From: an uncultured Clostridia bacterium
GTDB taxonomy: Bacteria; Bacillota; Clostridia; Oscillospirales; Ruminococcaceae
DNA: 64,000 nucleotides
Assembly: GCA_947166945.1 (NCBI GenBank)
Contig: CAMVGH010000001.1
Coordinates: 1-64,000, forward strand
Direction: 5' to 3'
This document shows positions 16,363 through 24,536 of the stretch, one piece after another. The notes under the pieces were generated by a model that had not been told where the DNA came from, made no database searches, and saw only the letters and a program-made list of their open reading frames with translations. Made by a program: the position numbers and the translations under genes. Every line of letters begins with the position of its first letter. Position 1 is the first letter of the stretch.

Positions 16363-17006
16363 ATGTCTGACGAAAATCTCTTATTGCAAGTAAACCCGGT
16401 GTTCCTTACGGCAAAAGGCTGTATCGGACTTATGGCTGCATCCGGAATAGAGGACGCGCAAAAACTGCTGCCTTATATCGATATGTCGGCAGTCAATGAC
16501 CCGCAAACGCTGCCGATTACCTGAAACGGCACGGGTTTGAAGTCGAAATGGTGAACTATGCCGATAAGCTCCCGATGCTGCACAGTCTCGGAAACGACAA
16601 AGAAGCAATGGACAGACTGCGCAAAGCGTATGCCGAGGTAAATCTGTTCGTCATCAGAGCGGAAAAGTCCGCGGCTCCGGAAGCGGGAAAGACGAGCAGC
16701 GGAAAATTGGCGGCGGAGATATCGGTGGACGGAAATGCGATGAAGTGCGCGATATCCGGACGGCTCGACACGATAACGTCTCCCGGTCTTCTGCAAAAAT
16801 ACAACGAAAACACAAGTGACTGCATCTCGGAAATTACGATAGATCTTTCTGACACTGAGTATATTTCTTCCGCAGGACTGCGTGTGATGCTGATAATGTG
16901 CAAGGCTGTCAAAGACAAGGGCTCGTTCACTGTTATCAACTATAACAGTGAGCTCATGGAAATATTTGATGTGACCGGATTCAGTGATATTTTCGGCATC
17001 GAATGA
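16363..17006 (+). pseudogene. Methyltransferase-STAS remnant, catalytic centre deleted
   Basis: An ATG at 16363 behind TGAGGAAA reads VNPVFLTAKGCIGLMAASG, which aligns with NPVFNTAKMTVFQLSVSGNG near the start of the intact fusion at 5124-6413. The frame stops near 16523. A shifted frame immediately reads AADYLKRHGFEVEMVNYADK, like the end of that methyltransferase domain, then a short linker and a full STAS domain with EYISSAGLRV to the stop at 17006. About 240 residues holding the SAM site are missing. The STAS half could still be made from an internal start such as the ATG at 16548, so a stand-alone STAS product of about 150 residues is possible. Confidence 0.75.
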
Positions 17007-17054
17007 TAAATTTTCATAAATGTGAGAACTCTGTGTCCGCATGGACATAAAATA

Positions 17055-17092
17055 AAATACGGCAGATCTGTCAAAAGATCTGCCGTATTTTT
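17055..17092. terminator. Strong bidirectional terminator
   Basis: AAATACGGCAGATCT pairs with AGATCTGCCGTATTT around a 6-base loop, followed by Ts on the plus strand and flanked by As. It can serve the STAS cluster and the convergent permease gene. Confidence 0.85.
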
Positions 17093-17139
17093 TCATATAT
17101 TATGCTGCATTATTTATTCCGGCACGCCCGGTAAGCTTC

Positions 17140-19416
17140 TCACTCCTCCTCTCCGTAAATAGTCAGTCCTGCCTGCAAATTCGCGGTCTCGGTATCGGCG
17201 TAGGGGGCTTCTGACCATATTTCCGCGGCTCTTGCAGTATAGGCTTCCGTGATTGGATAGCAATCCACTTCGGCTTTATTGGCTGCGCCGGGCGGGTTAT
17301 AAATGACAAGATAATACCGCTCGCTGCCTGTATATGCAGACTTCACGGCACCATAGTCAAGCAGTTCTGTGAACTCCGGCGAATCCGGTGACAGTCTGTG
17401 GATCTCAGCGTTTTTCAAATTCTCTCCTAAATTATGGAGGCCGACTTCTGTGTTACCTTTTATTTGATCTTCTTCGACTTTGACGATGAACGGACGGGAA
17501 GCCGAATAATCCTTCTCCGGGAACAGGTCTATGCCGTGTTTCTCCATGAGCGCGATTGTTCTCTTAAAGAACGGATATACAGGATAGTTCAGATCGTTAA
17601 CGCTTGTGGAGCCGATCCCGGTATTGACATCATTCGGATACTTTATTTCATTGTAAATATATACATTCGCCGGTTTTCTGTACGGTGTCAGATAAACTGT
17701 TTCAAAGGTGGCTTCCGCGGCGTCCGCCTGCATTGCCGCGTACAGTTCATCGACATCAATGTCTGTCCTTATCCTTTCATCGCCGTTTCGGTAAACATAC
17801 ACATATTGCAGGGAAGTGGCAAGTTCGATCGTTTCCCAGTGGTAGTCCTTGTTAAGATATGTGTAGTAGCTGCTCTCCTCGCGGTTGTATCTTCGTGAGA
17901 AACCGCCGTTCGCGAAATACATATTGTACAGATCGGAAACGTAGCTGTCATCAACATTGTACACACGCTCGGTAACGTATTTAGCGCCATTCTGATATAT
18001 TATCGACAAGCGGATACCGTCCTCCCTTGTGAGCGGACTGTTCTTGTCCGCAAGGGGACGCTCTTCGAGTATTCGTTTGTGTAGTGCCGCAGCCTTATCG
18101 TAAGGAACTTCAAAATACAGCCAGTCATAAACGTTCATGAGGCTTATAGAGGCATGGTCCGATTCGATCGGCAGCGGGATATATGTCACATAGCCGTAGC
18201 CTTCGGTCAGCAGTGCTCCGGCGCATATCCCGAAGCTGAGAGCCGTCGTAATGACATATCTTGCCGCCGTGAGCGGTATCTGTTTCGGCTTTCCTCCGCC
18301 GATAAGCTCCGCAACGATCAGTATTGCCAGTGTTACAGCTATCCACAGAACTATGAATATTCCGGAATCCATATTGGTGCCGGAACCGCCGAGTAACTGA
18401 TAGAATCCGTAACCGTACGCGAGTTCGGGGGTCAGTATGCGCACGCTGAAAAACGCTGTCGCGGCGAGAATATACAGCGCTGTGAAAACGTGACGGGCAT
18501 ACTTATAGACGAACGGCTCGCCGGTCCGCTCGGCGCGGCGGTGTTTCTGCAAAAAGTATGCTCCGGCGCAGAGTGCCGCGAGATATACGGCAATGAACAG
18601 ATAACCCCATGGCGAACGTTTGAGCAGATAGTGCATGTCCCCGTAGCCCTCTGCCATAAGATAACCGAACGGAGACAGCAGTGTAAATACCGACGGATCG
18701 TATCCGAACGACGCATCGAGAGCGCCGTAAGCGTTGCTGACGGAAATGTACCACAGCGTGAATGTGATCACAGGAACCGCGATCTGCACGAAAACTGTCA
18801 TCATTACCGCTATCGGCGTGCGTCCGCAGAAGCTTATGACAAACAGCGATATGAAAAGCAGCATAAGCGCCGCAACAATGAACTGCGGTATTATAGTCTC
18901 CATACGTTCACACAGCCGTACAGGGGGCGGTACCTCCAATGTCTGATAATACTGTGAATAGTTGAACGAACGCACATGGGCAGCGCCGATCTTTCCTATC
19001 CCGCACATTACCAGGATCGGGACGAACTGCGCCGTAATTACCGCCAGCAGGTCGCCGAAAAACCTCTCTGTATGCGTAAGCGGAAGAGCCATATCCATAT
19101 TGACGAATTTCTTCTTGTGCAGATACCGGAAGCCCTCCAGAAGTATCAGCAGCATGACCACAACGCCGCACAGCACTCCGGCATAGAATAATTTCCAGCC
19201 GAGATCTTCGCACAGGTTCTTATAGGTCAGATATGATCCGTTTTCGAGATCGACCGGGCTTGTCACTGCAGCCGCGTACCGTTCGAGCAGCAGCGAATAC
19301 AGCGGGAAAGTCAGCAGTCCGAAAAACGAAAGTATCATCATCAGGTATTTCAGCTTCCCGAACCGGTACAAATAGTATTGAAGAAATCTATTCTTCGTCG
19401 AGCTTTGAGCCGTCAT
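17140..19416 (-). CDS. Large ABC permease partner of YtrB-like ATPase (DUF6449-like)
   Basis: This 758-residue membrane protein has about ten helices in residues 15-420, then a hydrophilic C-terminal half (about 430-758) likely outside the cell. Its position directly after a YtrB-like ATPase, with a 29-base overlap, marks it as the permease. The size and C-terminal ectodomain resemble DUF6449-type permeases of YtrA-regulated systems. The ATG at 19416 is chosen because GGAGGG lies 9 bases upstream; a 9-codon longer frame exists. Family knowledge: Ytr-type operons respond to cell-wall-active compounds in Bacillus. The role here is inference from that parallel. Confidence 0.78.
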   Translation of the reverse strand: MTAQSSTKNRFLQYYLYRFGKLKYLMMILSFFGLLTFPLYSLLLERYAAAVTSPVDLENGSYLTYKNLCEDLGWKLFYAGVLCGVVVMLLILLEGFRYLHKKKFVNMDMALPLTHTERFFGDLLAVITAQFVPILVMCGIGKIGAAHVRSFNYSQYYQTLEVPPPVRLCERMETIIPQFIVAALMLLFISLFVISFCGRTPIAVMMTVFVQIAVPVITFTLWYISVSNAYGALDASFGYDPSVFTLLSPFGYLMAEGYGDMHYLLKRSPWGYLFIAVYLAALCAGAYFLQKHRRAERTGEPFVYKYARHVFTALYILAATAFFSVRILTPELAYGYGFYQLLGGSGTNMDSGIFIVLWIAVTLAILIVAELIGGGKPKQIPLTAARYVITTALSFGICAGALLTEGYGYVTYIPLPIESDHASISLMNVYDWLYFEVPYDKAAALHKRILEERPLADKNSPLTREDGIRLSIIYQNGAKYVTERVYNVDDSYVSDLYNMYFANGGFSRRYNREESSYYTYLNKDYHWETIELATSLQYVYVYRNGDERIRTDIDVDELYAAMQADAAEATFETVYLTPYRKPANVYIYNEIKYPNDVNTGIGSTSVNDLNYPVYPFFKRTIALMEKHGIDLFPEKDYSASRPFIVKVEEDQIKGNTEVGLHNLGENLKNAEIHRLSPDSPEFTELLDYGAVKSAYTGSERYYLVIYNPPGAANKAEVDCYPITEAYTARAAEIWSEAPYADTETANLQAGLTIYGEEE

Positions 19417-20290
19417 AACCCACACCCTCCATTTCATATACAAATATCTCTTTGAGCGACAGCTTCATAAGGTCACAGATCTTCGGAGAAAGCTTCTCCG
19501 CGGCTGCCCTTGCTTTTTCCGCGCCGCCCCTTGCGATTATCTCCGTGAGGCTACCCTGTCTGCCTATGTGCAGAATTTCAAGCTCCGGCAGATCGGCGGC
19601 TGTGATATCGCGGTCAAATGCCGCGCGCACCTTGACGAGGTCGCTCTTTACGCTGTCGAGTTCGCGGTCGAACAGCACCTTTCCCGCGTGGAGCAGTCCC
19701 ACCCGATCACAGAATTCGTCTATCTCGCTCAGGTTGTGGGACGAGAATACCACAGTGAGCCGGTTGTCGAGCATCTCGTCTATCAGGATATTCTTGACTA
19801 TGGTGCGCATCGTCTGGTCAAGGCCGTCAAACGCTTCATCAATGAACAGATAGTCCGCCTTGCATGCAGCCCCGCATATCACAACAGCCTGTCTTTTCAT
19901 TCCCTTTGAGAATGTGTGGGTCTTTTTCCCTTCCGGAAGTCCCACTGTCTTTACCAGCTTATCGAACAGCGCACTGTCGAATTTCGGGTAAAATCTCCCG
20001 AAATACCGCTTCATGTCTTTAAGTGTCATATCCGAATACTGCACGGTCTCATCATCTACAAGGAACAGGCGCTCCTTGACCGACGGGTCGTCGTAAACGT
20101 TCTTTCCGTCGATAAGTATGCTGCCCTCGGTGGGGCGGTATATACCGTTCATCAGCTTCAGCAGTGTGGATTTTCCTGCCGCGTTGGAACCGAGAAGCCC
20201 GTAAGAGCAGCCTTCCGGGATCGTGAGCGACACATGATCGACGGCTGTCTTATCGCCGTAGTCCATTACGCAGTCTTTTATCTCTATCAT
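19388..20290 (-). CDS. YtrB-like ABC transporter ATP-binding protein
   Basis: This 300-residue ATPase has Walker A GLLGSNAAGKST near residue 33, an atypical signature region TFSKGMKRQ near 126, Walker B YLFIDEAFDGLD near 150 and the His in VFSSHNLSE. It is the second gene of a GntR-ATPase-permease operon and overlaps the permease start. The SKGM signature is typical of the YtrB/antibiotic-exporter branch. It probably energises export, or envelope-stress sensing, together with the downstream permease. Confidence 0.87.
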   Translation of the reverse strand: MIEIKDCVMDYGDKTAVDHVSLTIPEGCSYGLLGSNAAGKSTLLKLMNGIYRPTEGSILIDGKNVYDDPSVKERLFLVDDETVQYSDMTLKDMKRYFGRFYPKFDSALFDKLVKTVGLPEGKKTHTFSKGMKRQAVVICGAACKADYLFIDEAFDGLDQTMRTIVKNILIDEMLDNRLTVVFSSHNLSEIDEFCDRVGLLHAGKVLFDRELDSVKSDLVKVRAAFDRDITAADLPELEILHIGRQGSLTEIIARGGAEKARAAAEKLSPKICDLMKLSLKEIFVYEMEGVGYDGSKLDEE

Positions 20291-20294
20291 AATT

Positions 20295-20663
20295 TTATCC
20301 CTTCTTTCCCCATATATCGTTCATGATCTCCTCTGCGGTGCTGCGGTAGACCCCCGTCATCGCCGCCTTTTCCATTGCCGCCCTCAGTGTTTCGGCAGCC
20401 TCTTTCCTTACCGCTTCGGCAGCCATACCTCCGGGCGCGACATAGCTGCCCTTTGCGGGAACGGAATATATAAGTCCGTTCTTTTCGAGGGCTGCGTATG
20501 CTTTCTGCACGGTATTCGGATTTACGCCGAGAGACTTTGCGGTCTCACGCACCGCCGGGAGTTTCTCGTCGGGGGCAAGGACTCCCACGGATATAAGTCT
20601 CGATATCTCGCTGCATATCTGATCGTGTATGCTTGCTGTTCCGTCAAGCTCTATCTTGAACAA
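20295..20663 (-). CDS. YtrA-type GntR-family regulator
   Basis: This 122-residue protein is one of the short GntR regulators of the YtrA subfamily. It has a winged helix-turn-helix at residues 10-75 (PAVRETAKSLGVNPNTVQKA) and only a short dimerisation tail. The start is TTG at 20663 behind GGGAGGTG. It heads the operon with the YtrB-like ATPase and permease, four bases before the ATPase start. Two inverted repeats in the promoter region are likely its own operators. YtrA-type proteins usually repress the operon until envelope stress; the inducer here is unknown. Confidence 0.88.
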   Translation of the reverse strand: MFKIELDGTASIHDQICSEISRLISVGVLAPDEKLPAVRETAKSLGVNPNTVQKAYAALEKNGLIYSVPAKGSYVAPGGMAAEAVRKEAAETLRAAMEKAAMTGVYRSTAEEIMNDIWGKKG

Positions 20664-20695
20664 ACCGGCACCTCCCTATATTTTCACTATCTCAA

Positions 20696-20720
20696 ACTGT
20701 ATTACTCCGGATAATACAGT
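20696..20720. promoter_or_regulatory. Inverted repeat downstream of the ytrA-like promoter
   Basis: ACTGTATTA and TAATACAGT flank CTCCGGA between the -10 box and the start codon. It is a likely operator for the GntR protein. Confidence 0.6.
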
Positions 20721-20723
20721 TGT

Positions 20724-20752
20724 AGTATAACACAAAACTGTACTATTGTCAA
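20724..20752 (-). promoter_or_regulatory. Promoter of the ytrA-like operon
   Basis: On the minus strand TTGACA (20752-20747), 17 bases, TATACT (20729-20724). Confidence 0.78.
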
Positions 20753-20760
20753 TAGTACAG
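20738..20760. promoter_or_regulatory. Inverted repeat over the -35 box of the ytrA-like promoter
   Basis: CTGTACTATTG and CAATAGTACAG form perfect 11-base arms around a single T, overlapping the -35 hexamer. It is a probable repressor site; its sequence differs from the 20696 repeat but shares the CTGTA edge. Confidence 0.65.
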
Positions 20761-20881
20761 AAGAAAAATTTTTAAAAAAGAGTGTTTTGAGGACAAAAAT
20801 AAGCTGATCATCTTCCGCAAAACGGCAGAAGGTGTCGGAATCCACGGCGCAGCATACGGGAAATTTGCGATATCATCGCTC

Positions 20882-20910
20882 TTGACATTCAAAGGGTTTT
20901 ATATTATAAT
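20882..20910 (+). promoter_or_regulatory. Perfect consensus promoter for the amino-sugar cassette
   Basis: TTGACA (20882-20887), 17 bases, TATAAT (20905-20910). A leader of about 105 bases precedes the first gene. I see no recognisable riboswitch in it, and nothing clear in 20761-20880. Confidence 0.82.
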
Positions 20911-21020
20911 AAAGTCATTGACCGGTGGCGGGTATCGGCTGCAAAATGCCCCGCTGCTGCGTACGGAGACGGCTGAAGTAGTTAGCAGACACGGATATTA
21001 AAGACAGAGGAAATGTATAA

Positions 21021-21449
21021 ATGCAGGTAATGAAATATGTTTTTCAGCCACACGGTGACGAAAGAGGACAGCTTGTGGCTTTGGAGGAATTCAAGGATAT
21101 ACCGTTCCGTATCAGGAGAGTGTATTATATGTATGATACGGCAGAAGGTGTGACCAGAGGCTTTCATGCTCATAAGTCGCTTCAGCAGATCCTTGTTTGT
21201 ATTCACGGCAGCTGCAAGGTAAAACTCGATAACGGGAAAGAGAAGAAAGTCATTCCTTTGGAAAAACCATATGAAGGGCTCTATGTGCCGAATGTCATGT
21301 GGCGTGAGATGTTTGATTTCAGTCCCGATGCCGTATTGATGGTGCTGGCATCCGAGCTTTATGACGAATCGGATTATATCAGGAATTATGATGATTTTTT
21401 GGAATATGTAAAGAACTGCGGAGATACCGCGCCCGCAGAAGAGGTTTGA
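21021..21449 (+). CDS. FdtA/QdtA-like dTDP-sugar 3,4-ketoisomerase (cupin)
   Basis: This 142-residue single-domain cupin has the family pattern of sugar ketoisomerases: an N-terminal [17 protein letters not shown], then [16 protein letters not shown] with the cupin His residues. Family members convert dTDP-4-keto-6-deoxyglucose to the 3-keto form, the step before amination at C3. The next gene, an aminotransferase two bases away, and the acetyltransferase after it are the expected following enzymes. The dTDP-glucose synthase and dehydratase needed upstream are not in the window. Confidence 0.85.
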   Translation: MQVMKYVFQPHGDERGQLVALEEFKDIPFRIRRVYYMYDTAEGVTRGFHAHKSLQQILVCIHGSCKVKLDNGKEKKVIPLEKPYEGLYVPNVMWREMFDFSPDAVLMVLASELYDESDYIRNYDDFLEYVKNCGDTAPAEEV

Positions 21450-21450
21450 A

Positions 21451-22545
21451 ATGAAGATTCCTTTTGTCAGTTTCCTTCCTATGGAACGAGAACTGGAGCA
21501 TGAAATAAGGTGCGCCTTTGAAAGGGTGTTTGCAGGCTCATGGTACATCGGAGGCAGCGAAGATAAAGATTTTGAAAAGGCATTCGCGGAGTACTGCGGG
21601 GTGCGGTATTGTGTCGGAGTGGGAAACGGTCTTGACGCATTGATGCTGATCCTGAAAGCGGAAGATATAGGGGAGGGCGACGAGGTCATTGTCCCGTCGG
21701 ACACATACATAGCCACCGCCCTTGCGGTCTCCTATGTCGGAGCAAAGCCGGTTTTTGCCGAGCCGTGTCTTTCGACATTCAATATCGATCCGGGTAATAT
21801 AGAAGCGAAGATAACCGGAAATACAAAAGCTATAATGCCGGTCCATCTGTACGGTCAGACCTGTGACATGGATCCTGTTATGAAGATCGCGGGAGAATAC
21901 GGGTTGAAAGTGATCGAAGACTGCGCTCAGGCGCATGGCGCATCATACAAGGGGCGTAAGGCAGGCACATTCGGTGACGCGGCAGGGTTCAGCTTCTATC
22001 CGGGAAAAAATCTCGGCGCTCTCGGTGATGCCGGAGCAGTGATCACTAACAGCAGGGAAATCGCTGAAAAAGTAAGGGCATTGGGAAACTACGGTTCCGA
22101 TCGTAAGTATCATCACATACTGAAGGGAAACAACAGCAGGTTAGATGAAATGCAGGCCGCATTCCTTGCCGCAAAGCTGCCGCATCTCGACCGAATGAAC
22201 GCGGATAGAAGAAGGATAGCCGACAGATATCTGAATGGGATCAGAAATCCGAAGGTGATACTGCCGGCAGTTCCGGGAGAAAATGTACCGGTATGGCATG
22301 TCTTCGGAGTAAGATGTGATGAGCGCGACGCTCTTGAGAAGCACCTGAATAATGCCGGAATCGGGACAAACAAGCATTACCCGATTCCGATACATCTCCA
22401 GGATTGTTATAAGGATCTCGGATATAAAGAGGGGGATTTTCCTGTAGCCGAAAAAATAAGCAGAACCGAGCTCAGTATACCCATATATTATGGTATGACC
22501 GATGAGGAAGTTCAGTATGTGATAGACACGGTCAATGCTTTTTAA
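21451..22545 (+). CDS. DegT/DnrJ/EryC1-family sugar aminotransferase (FdtB/QdtB-like)
   Basis: This 364-residue PLP enzyme of the sugar 3-aminotransferase type shows [15 protein letters not shown] near residue 55, [13 protein letters not shown] near 155, and the PLP Lys in [16 protein letters not shown] near 190. It would aminate the 3-keto sugar made by the preceding cupin isomerase. The ribosome binding site AGAGG lies inside the end of the isomerase gene, so the two are coupled. Products of such pathways are 3-amino-3,6-dideoxyhexoses found in surface glycans. Confidence 0.88.
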   Translation: MKIPFVSFLPMERELEHEIRCAFERVFAGSWYIGGSEDKDFEKAFAEYCGVRYCVGVGNGLDALMLILKAEDIGEGDEVIVPSDTYIATALAVSYVGAKPVFAEPCLSTFNIDPGNIEAKITGNTKAIMPVHLYGQTCDMDPVMKIAGEYGLKVIEDCAQAHGASYKGRKAGTFGDAAGFSFYPGKNLGALGDAGAVITNSREIAEKVRALGNYGSDRKYHHILKGNNSRLDEMQAAFLAAKLPHLDRMNADRRRIADRYLNGIRNPKVILPAVPGENVPVWHVFGVRCDERDALEKHLNNAGIGTNKHYPIPIHLQDCYKDLGYKEGDFPVAEKISRTELSIPIYYGMTDEEVQYVIDTVNAF

Positions 22546-22559
22546 AAGGTGAGCGTATT

Positions 22560-23075
22560 ATGTATTTACGGAAGCTGGAAATGAAAGACGCGCCGCTTAT
22601 GCTTGAATGGATGCATGATGACATGGCGGTATGCTTTTTGCAGACAGATTTCAGAAGTAAGACGATAGAGGACTGCCGCGGTTTTATAAATGCCTCTTGC
22701 GGGAATAATAATATGCACCTGGCTGTGGCGGATGATGAAGACCGGTATATGGGAACCGTTAGCCTGAAGAATATAACCGGTCGTTCCGCCGAATTTGCGA
22801 TAGCGATGCGGTCATGTGCTATGGGAAAAGGCTATTCAAAGTTCGCTATGGAGAATATTATAAAAACAGGTTTTGAGGAACTGGGTCTGTCTCTGATCTA
22901 TTGGAGCGTGTCACCCGATAATAAAAGAGCTGTCAGATTCTATGATAAGAACGGATATAACAAAGTGCCTTCCGATACACTGGTTATCACCGGCGGATAC
23001 AGCAGAGAACAGATCATGAAGTATCTGTGGTATCGGATCACAAGGGAAGAATGGAAGAATAAGGCTCGTATATGA
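22560..23075 (+). CDS. GNAT-family N-acetyltransferase
   Basis: This 171-residue acetyltransferase of the GNAT fold has an acetyl-CoA loop in CAMGKGYSKFAMENI near residue 90-105 and the C-terminal VSPDNKRAVRFYDKNGY typical of this group. Position directly after the isomerase and aminotransferase suggests it acetylates the new amino group of the dTDP-sugar, as FdtC or QdtC-type enzymes do, although those are often left-handed beta-helix proteins. Acylation of another target is possible. Confidence 0.75.
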   Translation: MYLRKLEMKDAPLMLEWMHDDMAVCFLQTDFRSKTIEDCRGFINASCGNNNMHLAVADDEDRYMGTVSLKNITGRSAEFAIAMRSCAMGKGYSKFAMENIIKTGFEELGLSLIYWSVSPDNKRAVRFYDKNGYNKVPSDTLVITGGYSREQIMKYLWYRITREEWKNKARI

Positions 23076-23117
23076 TTCGTGAACTGTAAAAACAAACAAA
23101 AACACCATAAATACAGA

Positions 23118-23149
23118 AAGACCGTATCGCAGATAAACGATACGGTCTT
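23118..23149. terminator. Bidirectional hairpin terminator
   Basis: AAGACCGTATCG pairs with CGATACGGTCTT around 8 bases. It lies between convergent genes. Confidence 0.75.
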
Positions 23150-23205
23150 GTCATTATAATTCTTTTCGCTTGTCACGGAACGGTAAAGGGTTATCAGGAC
23201 TTACA

Positions 23206-24144
23206 TCATGGTATTGGGTGAAGAGTATCGACCATGGAAAATAGCTTTCTCTTTGAGCTGCCGACTACCGGCTTACGCAGGATATTCGGTACTGTCGGAG
23301 AGGTCGCGACGCCTTTGATGAATCTGATCAGGGAATATCCTTTGATAATACGGTTGATTTCGGCGATCTCGTCCGGGTCATTGGTATTGAAGTAATCCCG
23401 TATTATGATATCCCACAGCCTTGCGTACTGTTTTTTGGTGATATCCTGATTTGTAGCTTTCCACTGCGCTTTTGCGGCAGTCACATATACAAGATACATG
23501 GACGAGAGGTCGAGTATCGGGTGTCCGAGACCCGAATCATCTACATCTATAAGTACGATATCGTTATTCTGGAGCATAAGGTTGCCGGGGTGGAAATCCT
23601 GGTGTATGAATGTATTTCTGTATGGTATCTCGTCGATCAGCTTGTATAGTCTCTCAGCTTCCGCCGGCTTATAGAACCCGGCGTCAACCGTCATACGCAC
23701 TTCGTTTCTTATCTTCTCTCTTGAATCCGGAAGAGCGCCCTCTTTGAATTCCGTGTGGTGGAGCTTCGCCAGCATATCGGCGATCATGTGGGCGAATTCG
23801 TCTGTTCTGTCGGGATTTGCGGCTATCTCCTGGCTGAAAGATCTTGCGTTTATCATTTCATAAACAACACCGTAGTTTTCACCCACGCGCACCATATCAA
23901 ATGCGATCATGGTGGGAACACCCTGCACAAACGCATTCTTTGTCGTCTCTCTGTTCTGCCTGATCTTTTCGGGACTGTTGCGTTCGCCGAAATACACCTT
24001 TACTATCGTCTCTTCGTCCAGGCGGTAAACCGCACCGTTGCCGCCTTTTCCGAGAAGTTCACAGCCCTCGACGGATATTTCCCGCAGCGGTTTATCCTTT
24101 CTGGGAGCACTTGTTCTGATTTCACGATCATCTGTATTGCTCAT
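23206..24144 (-). CDS. TIGR02172-like protein kinase-fold phosphotransferase
   Basis: This 312-residue kinase-fold protein is closely similar to the kinase half of the STAS fusion at 15061. It has a glycine loop GKGGNGAVYRLDEETIVKVY, a catalytic loop FIHQDFHPGNLML near residue 185, and metal motif VLIDVDDSGLGHPILD near 200. There is no STAS domain; the first 25 residues are a charged, possibly flexible tail. It stands alone between terminators with its own promoter. The substrate is unknown. The shared sequence EGCELLGKGG/DGCEMIGSGG shows recent common origin with the fused paralogue. Confidence 0.82.
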   Translation of the reverse strand: MSNTDDREIRTSAPRKDKPLREISVEGCELLGKGGNGAVYRLDEETIVKVYFGERNSPEKIRQNRETTKNAFVQGVPTMIAFDMVRVGENYGVVYEMINARSFSQEIAANPDRTDEFAHMIADMLAKLHHTEFKEGALPDSREKIRNEVRMTVDAGFYKPAEAERLYKLIDEIPYRNTFIHQDFHPGNLMLQNNDIVLIDVDDSGLGHPILDLSSMYLVYVTAAKAQWKATNQDITKKQYARLWDIIIRDYFNTNDPDEIAEINRIIKGYSLIRFIKGVATSPTVPNILRKPVVGSSKRKLFSMVDTLHPIP

Positions 24145-24220
24145 AGTCCGATCCTCCGTTTATCTCTCATTCAGCCGGATATTATTCCGAGTATCTGATT
24201 TTAAAATCACTGCTGTATTT

Positions 24221-24248
24221 ATTATAACATTTTTTTAAAATATGTCAA
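24221..24248 (-). promoter_or_regulatory. Promoter of the stand-alone kinase gene
   Basis: On the minus strand TTGACA (24248-24243), 16 bases, TATAAT (24226-24221). Confidence 0.7.
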
Positions 24249-24316
24249 TTGATTTAATCTGAAAAGCTGTATCAAAGATGAAATCGGTTGTAGTGCTGGT
24301 CTTCGCATTTTCAAGA

Positions 24317-24345
24317 TTGACATATTTCCGAAACTGTGTTATAAT
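24317..24345 (+). promoter_or_regulatory. Perfect consensus promoter upstream of the amino-acid ABC gene
   Basis: TTGACA (24317-24322), 17 bases, TATAAT (24340-24345). Confidence 0.82.
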
Positions 24346-24536
24346 AACCGATATGACTCTTTGTACATTTTCCGGTATAACCTCCCCGTTTGCCGCCGGA
24401 AATGCGCAGAAAAATGCAGAAATGATCTCATTACCGCCACAAAGCGTTCTGCGGTAAATGAAATATTTGTCCGGCATGGTTCGGGATCGTTTCCGATAAT
24501 ACTATGAAAAAGATATTATAAGCGGAAGGAAATAAT
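24346..24536 (+). other. Unusually long 5' leader of the amino-acid ABC gene
   Basis: About 185 bases separate the likely transcription start from the ATG. The leader contains TTACCGC and GCGGTAA able to pair around a 13-base loop near 24433-24459. A 34-codon open frame begins at 24353, but it would be leaderless. I do not recognise a riboswitch class; regulatory RNA is possible but unproven. Confidence 0.3.

Noticed and set aside
19360..19380. GTACAAATAG resembling an AraR half-site
   Set aside because: It lies inside the coding region of the Ytr-type permease, far from any arabinose gene, and has no second half.
20805..20880. Possible protein-like stretch (IFRKTAEGVGIHGAAYGKF) before the amino-sugar cassette
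   Set aside because: It is short, has no start or family match, and lies upstream of a clear promoter. It may be a remnant but cannot be supported.
24353..24457. 34-codon frame in the leader of the amino-acid ABC gene
   Set aside because: The ATG would be at or next to the transcription start with no ribosome binding site, so a leader peptide is not supported.
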